Assembly: GCF_005144885.1 (NCBI RefSeq)
Contig: NZ_CP039690.1
Coordinates: 1,674,001-1,738,000 of the forward strand
Reading direction: 5' to 3'
Length of the DNA stretch: 64,000 nt
From: Phreatobacter stygius
GTDB lineage: Bacteria; Pseudomonadota; Alphaproteobacteria; Rhizobiales; Phreatobacteraceae
Below the pieces are notes generated by a model. That model ran no database searches. It was given only the letters and a program-made list of their open reading frames with translations, and had not been told where the DNA came from. Shown one piece after another: positions 50,029 through 58,137 of this stretch (positions within the stretch are counted from its first letter, which is position 1; each line of letters begins with the position of its first letter). Position numbers and translations under genes: made by a program.

Positions 50029-50700
50029 ATGATGAACCGCCTGAGCCTGCTGCGACGCAAGACCGGCCTCGAGAACGCGGATTTCGCCGCGCGCTGGCGC
50101 GACGCCGATGGAACGCTGGCCGCTCGCCTGCCCGGTCTCCGCGGCTATCTCCGGCATCGTGTCACCGATCCGGGGCCGCGGGGCGACTGGAACATCGACG
50201 GCATTTGCGAACTGCAGTTCGCCAATGCCGACACCATGCGCGCCGCCTTGGGATCGCAGGCCTTTGCGGCCATGACGGCGGCTGCGGCGCAATTTCGAGA
50301 CCCGGCCAGCATTGTCGTCTGCGAGAAACACGAGGCGATCCCCTGCACCGCGGACGATCTCCCGGCGGTCAAGCGCATGTCGATCCTGCGTCGCCGCCCG
50401 GAGGTTTCGCCCGAAGAGTTCCGGCGCGAATGGCTCGGCCGCCACGCGGAACTGGTGCGAACCTGGCCGAAACTGCTGGGCTATACGCAGAACCTCGTCA
50501 TTGCCCGCTACGACGAGCACACGCGCGAAGCCTCGCATGACGACATCCCGGTCGATGGCGTCGTCGAACTGTGGTTCCGCAGCAAGGAAGACGCCGCCGA
50601 GGTCGTGACCACCGCCGCCTTCGCGCGGACCAAGGAACACACCGAGACGATCGTGGCCAGTGTCGCGCCATATTTCGTCGAGACGACCCGGATCGCTTGA
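50029..50700 (+). CDS. tandem EthD-domain protein
   Basis: A 223-aa protein built of two EthD/dimeric-barrel halves. Half 1 (about 1-105) contains RLSLLRRKTGLENADFAARW and LPGLRGYLRHRVTD. Half 2 (about 112-220) contains RMSILRRRPEVSPEEFRREW with LGRHAELVRTWPKLLGYTQN. The halves show the same R-x-S-x-LRR start and the same trailing pattern, so they arose by duplication. EthD-like proteins accompany ring-cleaving or ether-degrading systems and may isomerise or decarboxylate intermediates. GGAG precedes the ATG. The 177-bp gap before it holds no obvious gene. Confidence 0.8.
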   Translation: MMNRLSLLRRKTGLENADFAARWRDADGTLAARLPGLRGYLRHRVTDPGPRGDWNIDGICELQFANADTMRAALGSQAFAAMTAAAAQFRDPASIVVCEKHEAIPCTADDLPAVKRMSILRRRPEVSPEEFRREWLGRHAELVRTWPKLLGYTQNLVIARYDEHTREASHDDIPVDGVVELWFRSKEDAAEVVTTAAFARTKEHTETIVASVAPYFVETTRIA

Positions 50701-50724
50701 GCCGGCGTCGCAACCAACCAGGGA

Positions 50725-51456
50725 ATGCTGTCTGTGATCGAGCTCTATGCCATGGCCAGTCCGAACGTCCAGAAGATCTACCTGATGCTGGAGGAGACCG
50801 GGCTTCGTTATGTCGCGCATCAGATCAACATCTGGAAGGGCGAACAGTTCGAGCCAGGATTTCGCGCGCTGAATCCGAACGCCAAGGTTCCGGTAATCGT
50901 CGATCACGACGGTCCCGGCGGCGGCGACTACGTGGTCTTCGAATCGGGGGCGATCCTCCTCTATCTCTCCGAAAAGACAGGCGCCCTGCTGCCCTCGGAC
51001 CCGCGGCAGCGCGGCGACACGCTTCAGTGGCTGATGATCCAGTTGACCGGCATCGGACCGATGTTCGGCCAGTTCAACCATTTCAACCGCTTCGCCGCCG
51101 AGAACCGTTACGGCGTGTCGCGCTACACCACCGAGGCCCAGCGGCTCTACCGGCTGATCGACGACCGGCTGGCCAGGACCGCCTTCCTCGGCGGTGACGA
51201 CTATTCGATCGCCGATATCGCGACCTTCCCATGGTTCCGAACCGAAGCGCGGATGTTTGGCGATACCCATCCGTTCACCGCGGCGGATGGCGACGGCTAT
51301 CCCCATCTCTGGCGCTGGTACCGGCAGATCGCCGAGCGACCGGCGGCCATGCGCGCGCTGGCGGTGATCGACGCGCATCCATCCACCTTCGCCACGGCGA
51401 CCGTCACGGAGGTGGATCGCGTCCTCGGCCGCGGATCCCATGCGGCTACGCGCTGA
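50725..51456 (+). CDS. glutathione S-transferase family protein (Nu/YghU-like)
   Basis: A 243-aa GST. The N-terminal thioredoxin fold has MASPNVQKIYLMLEETGLRY and LNPNAKVPVIVDHD, then FESGAILLYLSEKTG, the glutathione site. The C-terminal helical domain has IGPMFGQFNHFNRFA and FLGGDDYSIADIATFPWF. A role in glutathione-dependent isomerisation or thiol addition to a catabolic intermediate is likely. The start is ambiguous between ATG 50725 and GTG 50734. A strong terminator follows, ending this transcription unit. Confidence 0.88.
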   Translation: MLSVIELYAMASPNVQKIYLMLEETGLRYVAHQINIWKGEQFEPGFRALNPNAKVPVIVDHDGPGGGDYVVFESGAILLYLSEKTGALLPSDPRQRGDTLQWLMIQLTGIGPMFGQFNHFNRFAAENRYGVSRYTTEAQRLYRLIDDRLARTAFLGGDDYSIADIATFPWFRTEARMFGDTHPFTAADGDGYPHLWRWYRQIAERPAAMRALAVIDAHPSTFATATVTEVDRVLGRGSHAATR

Positions 51457-51463
51457 CGCCGCC

Positions 51464-51490
51464 AAGCCCGTGCGGAACCGGGCTTTTTTT
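51464..51490 (+). terminator. intrinsic terminator after the GST gene
   Basis: AAGCCCG pairs with CGGGCTT (7 bp) around the 8-base loop TGCGGAAC. A run of T residues follows directly (to 51490). Eight bases after the GST stop. Confidence 0.88.
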
Positions 51491-51525
51491 GGCTTGCGGA
51501 AGGCACCGCTGGCTAGTATCTAATA

Positions 51526-51549
51526 GCGAATAAATTCGCCTATAACGAA
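51526..51549. promoter_or_regulatory. palindromic candidate operator upstream of the SDR gene
   Basis: GCGAATAAATTCGC is a perfect 14-bp palindrome, extended by CTATAACGAA. It lies in an AT-rich patch just after the terminator, about 190 bp ahead of the SDR start, and resembles the site at 45645-45664. The rest of 51491-51733 shows nothing else. Confidence 0.45.
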
Positions 51550-51733
51550 CATCGAACAGGACGCCACGAGCTGGCTGCAGAGAGGCAGCGGTGATCGACC
51601 AAGTCAGGGACCGGAAGGTCGATGTTCGGCGGGGCCGGCGATGGCTTCAGCCGCGACCAGGCATCGCCGGACCGGCCGCACGATCGCTCCCGCACGCCAG
51701 CCGACCATCGTTCACACAAGGGAACCAGCTTCA

Positions 51734-52495
51734 ATGTACCCACTTCTCGACGGTAAGCTCTGCGTCATCACCGGTGCCGGGCAGGGCAATGGCCGCGCAC
51801 TGGCGGTCGGCCTGGCGAAATGGGGCGCCGACATCGTCGCGACCGATGTCGACGAGGCCTTGGCCAACGAGACGGCCGAGTTGGTGCGGGCCGAGGGTCG
51901 ATCCGCGCTCGGGCTGCGCTGGGATGTGTCCAGTCGCGATGACGGGACGCGCGTCGCCACGCGCATCGCCGAGACGATGGGCGATACGTCGATCCTGATA
52001 AACAACGCCGGGATCATCTTCCGTGGCGACAGCGACAGCGAGCAGGCGCTCGATGCCTGGCGGCGGATCATCGACGTCAACCTGACCGGCGTCTATTACG
52101 CGACCGTCGCGCTGCTCGATCAGCTCAAGCGCGCGCGTGGCACGGTCATCAACATCGGTTCGCTGCAGTCGTTTCTCGGATTGGCGACCAAAGGGGCGGC
52201 CTATGCCGCGTCGAAGGGCGGCGTACTGCTTCTGACCAAGGAGATGGCGGTCGAATTCGCGCCCTTCGGGATCCGGGTGAACGGCATCGCGCCGGGTACG
52301 ATGCGGACCCCGATGAACACCTGGATCGGCGTCGACCACGCCAAGATGGAGATGCTGGTGAAGCGCATCCCGATGGGCCGCGTGGGCGAGCCGGACGAAC
52401 TCGTCGGCACCGCGCTGTTCCTCGCCTCGGATGCGCTGGCGAGCTACGTCAACGGGGTCATGATTCCCGTTGACGGCGGATTTCTTGCGATGTGA
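51734..52495 (+). CDS. short-chain dehydrogenase/reductase
   Basis: A 253-aa classical SDR: CVITGAGQGNGRALAVGLAK binds NAD(P), ILINNAGIIFRGD is the NNAG motif, and IGSLQSFLGLATKGAAYAAS with the following Lys gives the Ser-Tyr-Lys catalytic set. PVDGGFLAM closes the chain as in most 3-oxoacyl-reductase-like members. The ATG at 51734 is chosen because it begins just before the Rossmann motif. It likely oxidises a hydroxyl of the cyclic catabolite. 16 bp before the next gene. Confidence 0.9.
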   Translation: MYPLLDGKLCVITGAGQGNGRALAVGLAKWGADIVATDVDEALANETAELVRAEGRSALGLRWDVSSRDDGTRVATRIAETMGDTSILINNAGIIFRGDSDSEQALDAWRRIIDVNLTGVYYATVALLDQLKRARGTVINIGSLQSFLGLATKGAAYAASKGGVLLLTKEMAVEFAPFGIRVNGIAPGTMRTPMNTWIGVDHAKMEMLVKRIPMGRVGEPDELVGTALFLASDALASYVNGVMIPVDGGFLAM

Positions 52496-52511
52496 ACGGA
52501 AAGGACTAACA

Positions 52512-52997
52512 ATGGCACGGATTCAAGGAAAGACGAGCGTCCTGGGCAGCGAATTCCGCCAGATCATGGCGCTTCGTCCGGAAATCGCCAAACCGTGGAA
52601 CGCTCTCGATGAGGCGATCCGCTTCAATGGCATCGTCGATGCCGGCCTCAAGGAAGAAGTTCGCCGGATGGTCGCCCAGCACTCGGGCTGCGCGTTCTGC
52701 GCCTCGCTCGGCGCGCCGAAGGGCAGCTATGACGATCCCCGTTGGGCGGCTGCCGTCGCCTTCGGCAAGGCCGTCGCCACCAACCCGACAGACGTGCCGG
52801 ACGCGGACTGGCAGGCGCTGAAGGAGCATTTCTCCGACGAGGAAATCGTCGAGCTGTCCGCCTGGATCACCTTCATGTTCGCCAGCGAGATGGTGGGCGC
52901 GGTGATGAAGCTCCAGCCGGCCTCGCCGGAAATGAAGACCATGTACAACAACTGGATCCGTAACGGGATCGAAAAGGCCACGCGCGTCGCGTCCTGA
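52512..52997 (+). CDS. carboxymuconolactone decarboxylase family protein (AhpD-like fold)
   Basis: A 161-aa all-helical protein. MVAQHSGCAFCASLGAPKGS holds a CxxC pair at the AhpD position, but the His usually three residues after the second Cys is missing. ATG 52512 follows AAGGA at good distance. Family members act as peroxidase partners or decarboxylases; here the precise role cannot be assigned. Last gene of the plus-strand catabolic run. Confidence 0.82.
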   Translation: MARIQGKTSVLGSEFRQIMALRPEIAKPWNALDEAIRFNGIVDAGLKEEVRRMVAQHSGCAFCASLGAPKGSYDDPRWAAAVAFGKAVATNPTDVPDADWQALKEHFSDEEIVELSAWITFMFASEMVGAVMKLQPASPEMKTMYNNWIRNGIEKATRVAS

Positions 52998-53014
52998 CCT
53001 CGTCCCTCATGGAA

Positions 53015-53054
53015 CCCGCCGGTGCTGCCATCGCCTCGATGACGCACCGGCGGG
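53015..53054. terminator. inverted repeat between convergent genes
   Basis: CCCGCCGGTG (53015-53024) and CACCGGCGGG (53045-53054) pair perfectly over 10 bp with a 20-base loop. It sits in the 97-bp gap between the CMD-family and IclR stops. No T-run, so a bidirectional but possibly factor-assisted terminator. Confidence 0.5.
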
Positions 53055-53094
53055 CGTCCATGGCTCGGCAGCTTGGCCGCCCCTGCATTTCCCG

Positions 53095-53910
53095 TCAGGC
53101 CGCACCTTCGCCGCCCGGCAGCCTTTTCGGATCATAGCCGAGATCGGCCGACAGCTTCGCGCAGAAGGCGACCGTCGCCGCCACGAACGGGCTCTCGTCC
53201 TCGACACTCATCGCCCCGGCGGGTCCGATCAGGGTGATCGCCAACTGCATCCTGCCCGCACTGTCGAACACCGGTGCCGACACCGCGTTGATGCCGGGGA
53301 TCGGCACACCTTCGGTCGTCGCATAGCCGGCGGCGCGCACCTTCTTGTTGGAGGCTCCGAACGCACGGAGCGACGCCGGTGTTCCGACCATGAACTGCGA
53401 GGGGCCTTCGGCGATCTCCGCCTTGATCCGCTCCCTGGCGACGCTATCGGCCAGATAGGCGGCGAACACCCGGCCGCTGGCGGTTCCCATCAACGAATAG
53501 AGCGTGCCGGCGCGCACGTTCACCTGAATCTGGTTGGCGCCTTCCTCGACATAGACAACCGTCGGGCCACGCGTGCCGAACACCAGTATGGTCGCCATCA
53601 TGCCGGTATCTTCGGCCAGCTGCGACAGCCGCTGCATGGCGAGCTTCAGCGGATCGGAGCCCCACATGCGGGCCATGCCCAGGGTCAGTGCAAAGGGGCC
53701 GACGCGATAGCGGCCAACTTCGTCCTGCTCCACCAGCTCGAGCCGGCGGAGCGACAGCAGATAGGCGTGGGCTTGCGCCGGGGTGAGCTTTGCCCGAAGC
53801 GCCAGGTCGCGCAACATCATCGGCCGCGCCTCGGAACCGAGGACGATGAGAATGCGGCCGCCGACCTCGATCGACTGCACGCCGCGCCCCTTGATGCTCA
53901 TCCCCCGCAT
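53095..53910 (-). CDS. IclR-family transcriptional regulator
   Basis: About 271 aa. The winged helix-turn-helix is GVQSIEVGGRILIVLGSEAR with LRDLALRAKLTPAQAHAYLL. An effector domain follows (RLSQLAEDTGMMATILVFGT; NVRAGTLYSLMGTASGRVFA; GYATTEGVPIPGINAVSAPV). The start is ambiguous: ATG 53910 or 53901 (MSIKG) fit, whereas a longer reading to 53982 is unlikely. It lies at the end of the catabolic gene run and is the best candidate regulator for it. Confidence 0.88.
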   Translation of the reverse strand: MRGMSIKGRGVQSIEVGGRILIVLGSEARPMMLRDLALRAKLTPAQAHAYLLSLRRLELVEQDEVGRYRVGPFALTLGMARMWGSDPLKLAMQRLSQLAEDTGMMATILVFGTRGPTVVYVEEGANQIQVNVRAGTLYSLMGTASGRVFAAYLADSVARERIKAEIAEGPSQFMVGTPASLRAFGASNKKVRAAGYATTEGVPIPGINAVSAPVFDSAGRMQLAITLIGPAGAMSVEDESPFVAATVAFCAKLSADLGYDPKRLPGGEGAA

Positions 53911-54003
53911 CCCGTGAAGTTGTCGAATCGGCGGCGGGCTCGCCACCGCGCCGGCTATAGCCGAGCCTGGGAGGCACCTCAAGGCGAGCTGCCTGCCGCT
54001 ACG

Positions 54004-54159
54004 TCACATGCGGCCGTTCCCAATGGAGCCCGGGGAGAAGGTCATGCCGCCGCAGCAGCCCTCCTGCCGGACCGCGAGCCGCGCGCCGGCCTCGGCGAAG
54101 GTCAGGGCGAACAGCCCGGGATCGGGCCCGTTGGTGTCCGCGCGTCCGGAATGGCGATG
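54004..54159 (-). pseudogene. coding-like remnant after maiA
   Basis: On the minus strand, directly after and in frame with the maiA stop, about 50 codons stay open. They include GPDPGLFALTFAEAGARLAV and RQEGCCGGMTFSPGSIGNGR, then TGA at 54004-54006. Nearly every third base is G or C, as in the real genes here. No start or ribosome binding site precedes it. It may be the C-terminal end of a lost gene; the family was not recognised. Confidence 0.3.
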
Positions 54160-54795
54160 CTACTCGGCGTCCGGCTGGCGCGACGGATGCGCCTTCCGGA
54201 AGGCCGGATGCTCGGCCGCGATGCGCTCGACCCGGACGATCCGGGGATAGCCGGCCAATGGCACATCGAACCGCCGCGCGGCATAGAGCTGCGGCACCAG
54301 ATAGACGTCGGCCAGGCTCGGCTCGGCGCCGAAGCAAAATCCGTCGTCGCCAATCATGGTTTCGATCGCGGCGAAGCCCTGGCCCAGCCAGGTCGAGATC
54401 CAACTGCCGACGTCCGCCTCCGAACGGCCGAACTCCTTCCGGAGATGGTTCGGCGGACCGACATTGTGCAGCGGATGGATATCGCAGCCGATGATCGCCG
54501 CGACGGATCGAAGCTTGGCGCGCTTGACCGGATCGGACGGCAGGAGATTTGGATCGGGATAGGCCTCCTCGAGATATTCGAGGATGGCCGGCGATTGCGT
54601 GAGGACCGTCCCGTCGTCGAGAGCAAGGGCCGGAACGCGGCCCTGGGGGTTGATCGCCCTGTAGCTGTCGGCTTTCTGCTCGCCACCATTGCGCACCAGG
54701 TGCACATGGCAGTGTTCGACCTCGATGTTCTTCAACGCGAGGCCGATCCGCACCCGATAGGAAGAGGTGGACCTCCAGTAGGTATAGAGTTTCAA
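54160..54795 (-). CDS. maiA: maleylacetoacetate isomerase (GST zeta class)
   Basis: A 211-aa GST-zeta protein of normal length. The start is a TTG at 54795, giving MKLYTYWRSTSSYRVRIGLA, the zeta SS-x-RVRI motif. INPQGRVPALALDDGTVLTQ and SPAILEYLEEAYPDPNLLPS form the glutathione site. HPLHNVGPPNHLRKEFG and ADVYLVPQLYAARRFDVPLA are in the helical domain. It isomerises maleylacetoacetate to fumarylacetoacetate using glutathione. 65 bp after fahA on the same strand. The rare TTG start may lower its expression relative to fahA and hmgA. Confidence 0.9.
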   Translation of the reverse strand: MKLYTYWRSTSSYRVRIGLALKNIEVEHCHVHLVRNGGEQKADSYRAINPQGRVPALALDDGTVLTQSPAILEYLEEAYPDPNLLPSDPVKRAKLRSVAAIIGCDIHPLHNVGPPNHLRKEFGRSEADVGSWISTWLGQGFAAIETMIGDDGFCFGAEPSLADVYLVPQLYAARRFDVPLAGYPRIVRVERIAAEHPAFRKAHPSRQPDAE

Positions 54796-54860
54796 ATTGT
54801 CTTCTCGCTCTTCGGGACATGCGCGATCGCGACGCGACGGGCGCCGCATCGCAAGGCGCC

Positions 54861-56168
54861 TCACGATGCCGGCACGATGGTGGCGCGACACTCGCCGAAA
54901 CCGATCGGGGCAAAACCTTCGCGGCGGCCACGGGCCCGCAGGATCACCTCGTCTCCGTCCTGCAGGAAGCGACGTTCTTCGCCGGAAGCAAGCACGATGG
55001 GATTTTTCCCGCCGAGCGTCGCTTCGAGGATGCTGCCGCACGCCGTGGCGTCCGGCCCCGAAATCGTTCCGGTGCCGAGCAGGTCGCCTGGCCTCAGATT
55101 GCACCCATTGCAGGTGTGATGGGCAATCATCTGCGCGACCGTCCAATACATGTGTCGCGCGTTGGAAAGGCCGAGGCGATGCGCCTGCAATCCCTTGGCC
55201 CGCAGGCCGGGCGTGAGAAGCAGGACCTCGAGTTCCAGATCGAGCGCGCCTTCGCGCTGATCGGCCAGATCCATGAGATAGGGGAGTGGCGCGGGATCGC
55301 CCCCGGGCCGTGGCGGCTGAGCGATACGGAACGGCGCCAGAGCTTCGGGCGTAACGACCCAGGCGGAAATCGTGCTGGCGAAGTTCTTGGCCAGGAATGG
55401 CCCGAGCGGCTGATATTCCCAGGCCTGGATATCGCGCGCCGACCAGTCGTTCAGCAGGCAATAGCCCGCGACGTGCGCGCCTGCCTCGGCAATCGGGATC
55501 GCTTCGCCGAGCGCATTGCCGCGGCCGACCCAGACCCCGAGCTCCAGCTCGTAGTCGAGCCGCTGCGTTGCACCGAAACCCGGGCCAATGGCATCGGGCT
55601 GCTTCGACTGGCCACTGGGGCGACGGACCGGTGTCCCGGATGGGCAAATCGACGAGGCCCGGCCGTGATAGCCGATGGGGACATGTTTATAGTTGGGCAG
55701 CAGGGGATTATCCGGTCGAAACTGCTGACCCACATTGGTGGCGTGATGGATGCCAACATAAAAGTCGGTGTAGTCGCCAATGCTGGCAGGCAGGTGCAGT
55801 GTGCAATCCGCCGCGGCATGCAGGCACGGTTCCACCTCGCGCTGCGCGGCGCTACCGACGGCCAGGAGCTCCGACAAGCGCGCGCGCAGCCGTCGCCGCG
55901 GCTCGGCCCCAAGCGCCAGGAATGCATTGAGCGTTGCACCTGAAGCAGCCTCCGCGGCCTGGCGCGCGTCGCCTTCGAAAAGGCCGGAAGCCAGGGCCGC
56001 AGCAAGGTCCAGAATGGCGTCGCCAATGGCGACCCCAGCCCGCGCCGTGCCGCCGGGCGGACTGAAGACGCCGAATGGCAGGTTCTGGATCGGGAAATCC
56101 TGATGACCATTGGCTGACGGCAACCAGCTCCGGAGCGTCCGGTCGTGCGTTTGATCGATCTGCGGCAT
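54861..56168 (-). CDS. fahA: fumarylacetoacetase
   Basis: A 435-aa hydrolase with the N-terminal SH3-like domain (NLPFGVFSPPGGTARAGVAI) and the catalytic mixed-beta domain. IGDYTDFYVGIHHATNVGQQ (about residues 129-148) has the metal Asp and catalytic His; LDYELELGVWVG has the metal Glu residues. LLNDWSARDIQAWEYQPLGP and FLAKNFASTISAWVVTPEAL have the metal Asp and Lys. It cleaves fumarylacetoacetate to fumarate and acetoacetate, the last step of the homogentisate pathway. 7 bp after hmgA. Confidence 0.95.
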   Translation of the reverse strand: MPQIDQTHDRTLRSWLPSANGHQDFPIQNLPFGVFSPPGGTARAGVAIGDAILDLAAALASGLFEGDARQAAEAASGATLNAFLALGAEPRRRLRARLSELLAVGSAAQREVEPCLHAAADCTLHLPASIGDYTDFYVGIHHATNVGQQFRPDNPLLPNYKHVPIGYHGRASSICPSGTPVRRPSGQSKQPDAIGPGFGATQRLDYELELGVWVGRGNALGEAIPIAEAGAHVAGYCLLNDWSARDIQAWEYQPLGPFLAKNFASTISAWVVTPEALAPFRIAQPPRPGGDPAPLPYLMDLADQREGALDLELEVLLLTPGLRAKGLQAHRLGLSNARHMYWTVAQMIAHHTCNGCNLRPGDLLGTGTISGPDATACGSILEATLGGKNPIVLASGEERRFLQDGDEVILRARGRREGFAPIGFGECRATIVPAS

Positions 56169-56175
56169 GGTCCTA

Positions 56176-57525
56176 TTATCGCTGGTTCGGGTTGAAGTGC
56201 TTCTTCAACTGGTGGCCGTAAGCGCCATAGTCCTTCTGCAGCGCCTCGGACCCGGCGGCATAGGCGGTGACCCGCTGGGGAAACCGCGTCTCGAACATGA
56301 AGGCCATCGTGCCCTCGAGCTTGTGGGGCTTGAGCTCGACATTGCTGGCCTTCTCGAAGGCTTCGACATCGGGGCCGTGCGGCAGCATCGTGTTGTGCAG
56401 CGAGATCCCGCCCGGCACGAACCCCTGGGGCTTGGCGTCGTATTGGCCATAGACCAGGCCCATGAACTCGCTCATCACGTTCATGTGGTACCAGGGCGGC
56501 CTGAAGGTATTTTCCGCGACCAGCCACCGGTCGGAGAAGATCACGAAGTCGATATTGGCCGTGCCCGGCGTCTCGGACGGCGACGTCAGCACGGTAAAGA
56601 TCGACGGATCGGCGTGGTCAAAAAGGACCGGGCCGACCGGCGAATAGCGACGAAGATCGTATTTGTAGGGGGCAAAGTTGCCATGCCAGGCGACGACGTC
56701 GAGGGGCGAATGCTCCATGTCGGCAGCCCAGATCGAGCCACCCCATTTGACATACATCCGGGAGGGCGCGTCCTTGTCCTCATAGGCTGCCACCGGCGTC
56801 AGGAAATCACGTGGATTGGCAAGGCAGTTGGCGCCGATCGGCCCGCGTTCCGGCAGCGAAAAGGCTCCGCCATAGTTCTCGCAGAGATAGCCGCGCGCCG
56901 GGCCGTTTCGAAGCTCAATCCGGATCTTCACGCCGCGTGGGATGACCGCGATCTCGCCCGGTTCGATGTCGATGATGCCGAATTCGGTCCAGAGCCGGAG
57001 ATCCCCCTGCTGCGGAACGAACAGCATCTCGCCGTCGGCATTGTAGAAATACTCGTCCACCATCGAACGCGTGATCAGGTAGACATGGGCACCCATGCCC
57101 GCCTGGGTGCCACCGTCACCGGCCGTGGTGATCGTGCGGACCCCTTCGACAAATGACACCTGCTCGTTGGGAATCGGAATCGGGTCCCAGCGCATCGGCC
57201 CGATCGGCAGATCCGCTTCGACGGCGGGCGCGGTGCGCCAGAGGCCGGCATCGACCTTCCTGAACTGTCCCCAATGCGCCACGGTCGGGCGAATGCGGTA
57301 GAGCCAGGAGCGCTCGTTGGTTGTCCGCGGCGCCGTGAAGGGCGAACCGCTGAGCTGCTCGGCATAAAGACCGTAAGCGCATTTCTGCGGCGAATTTCGA
57401 CCGATCGGCAGCGCGCCGGGAAGCGCCTCGGTCTCGAAGCCGTTGCCGAAGCCCGACATGTAGCCGGCCTGCAGGGTAGTCCCGCCAGTCGCGGCTGATT
57501 GCGTCAGAAGCGAGGATTTTTCCAT
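56176..57525 (-). CDS. hmgA: homogentisate 1,2-dioxygenase
   Basis: A 449-aa Fe(II) dioxygenase. Iron ligands are seen in [20 protein letters not shown] (His and Glu) and [17 protein letters not shown] (His). Also present are [39 protein letters not shown] and the N-terminal [20 protein letters not shown]. It opens homogentisate to maleylacetoacetate. First of three pathway genes; its promoter is overlapped by a MarR-type operator (57553-57587) shared with the divergent regulator. Confidence 0.96.
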   Translation of the reverse strand: MEKSSLLTQSAATGGTTLQAGYMSGFGNGFETEALPGALPIGRNSPQKCAYGLYAEQLSGSPFTAPRTTNERSWLYRIRPTVAHWGQFRKVDAGLWRTAPAVEADLPIGPMRWDPIPIPNEQVSFVEGVRTITTAGDGGTQAGMGAHVYLITRSMVDEYFYNADGEMLFVPQQGDLRLWTEFGIIDIEPGEIAVIPRGVKIRIELRNGPARGYLCENYGGAFSLPERGPIGANCLANPRDFLTPVAAYEDKDAPSRMYVKWGGSIWAADMEHSPLDVVAWHGNFAPYKYDLRRYSPVGPVLFDHADPSIFTVLTSPSETPGTANIDFVIFSDRWLVAENTFRPPWYHMNVMSEFMGLVYGQYDAKPQGFVPGGISLHNTMLPHGPDVEAFEKASNVELKPHKLEGTMAFMFETRFPQRVTAYAAGSEALQKDYGAYGHQLKKHFNPNQR

Positions 57526-57552
57526 GTCCGTGATCCCGTCCGTTCAATATCG

Positions 57553-57587
57553 GTTGCATTTGTAACCGTCGCTTATGTAACTAACAA
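57553..57587 (-). promoter_or_regulatory. hmgA promoter with overlapping MarR-type operator
   Basis: On the minus strand, TTGTTA (57582-57587), 17 bp, TACAAA (57559-57564) form a good sigma70 promoter for hmgA. The imperfect palindrome GTTGCATTTGTAAC (57553-57566) covers the -10 box. TGTAAC recurs at 57576-57581. This suits repression by the divergent MarR-family protein. Confidence 0.6.
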
Positions 57588-57590
57588 TCC

Positions 57591-58022
57591 ATGACCACGC
57601 TTTCGCTCGAGCGCTTCCTCCCCTATCGGCTCAGCCGGATCAGCAACGCCGTCTCCCTCGAGTTCAGGACGGTCTATGGCGCCCACCACGATCTCACGGT
57701 GCCCGAATGGCGCGTGCTGACGACATTGGGCCAATTCAACGAGATGAGCGCGAAAGCGATTGGCGCGCATTCATCCATGCACAAGACCAAGGTGAGCCGC
57801 GCCGTCCGCGCTTTGGAGGAGCGACGATGGCTCAAAAGACGCGAGAGCGATGCCGACCGCCGTGAAGAGATCCTGACGCTTACGACGCTCGGACGTCACG
57901 CCTATACCGAGCTCGTTCCCCGGGCTCTTGCATTCGAAGAGCGCATCTTGGCCGCACTTGGCCCCGAGGCCGGAAAGCTCATCGCCTCGCTGGATAAACT
58001 CGAGAGGCTGTTCCGGGTATGA
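57591..58022 (+). CDS. MarR-family regulator of homogentisate degradation (HmgR-like)
   Basis: A 143-aa winged-helix regulator: EFRTVYGAHHDLTVPEWRVL, NEMSAKAIGAHSSMHKTKVS for the recognition helix, and RRESDADRREEILTLTTLGR for the wing with the usual Asp-x-Arg motif. Divergent from hmgA with 65 bp between starts, so it probably represses hmgA-fahA-maiA until the pathway substrate binds. No clear ribosome binding site. The next 115 bp to 58137 hold a T6 run after a GC-rich stretch but no convincing stem. Confidence 0.86.
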   Translation: MTTLSLERFLPYRLSRISNAVSLEFRTVYGAHHDLTVPEWRVLTTLGQFNEMSAKAIGAHSSMHKTKVSRAVRALEERRWLKRRESDADRREEILTLTTLGRHAYTELVPRALAFEERILAALGPEAGKLIASLDKLERLFRV

Positions 58023-58137
58023 TGACGGGCGGCGCCGGGTTTTTTGGCCTCGGCATGACGGCAACGCCCGTGTGTCGAAGCTCGAGCGAACGGCTCCGGC
58101 AACAAGAATAGCCGGCGATGTGACCCCGCACCTGTCC

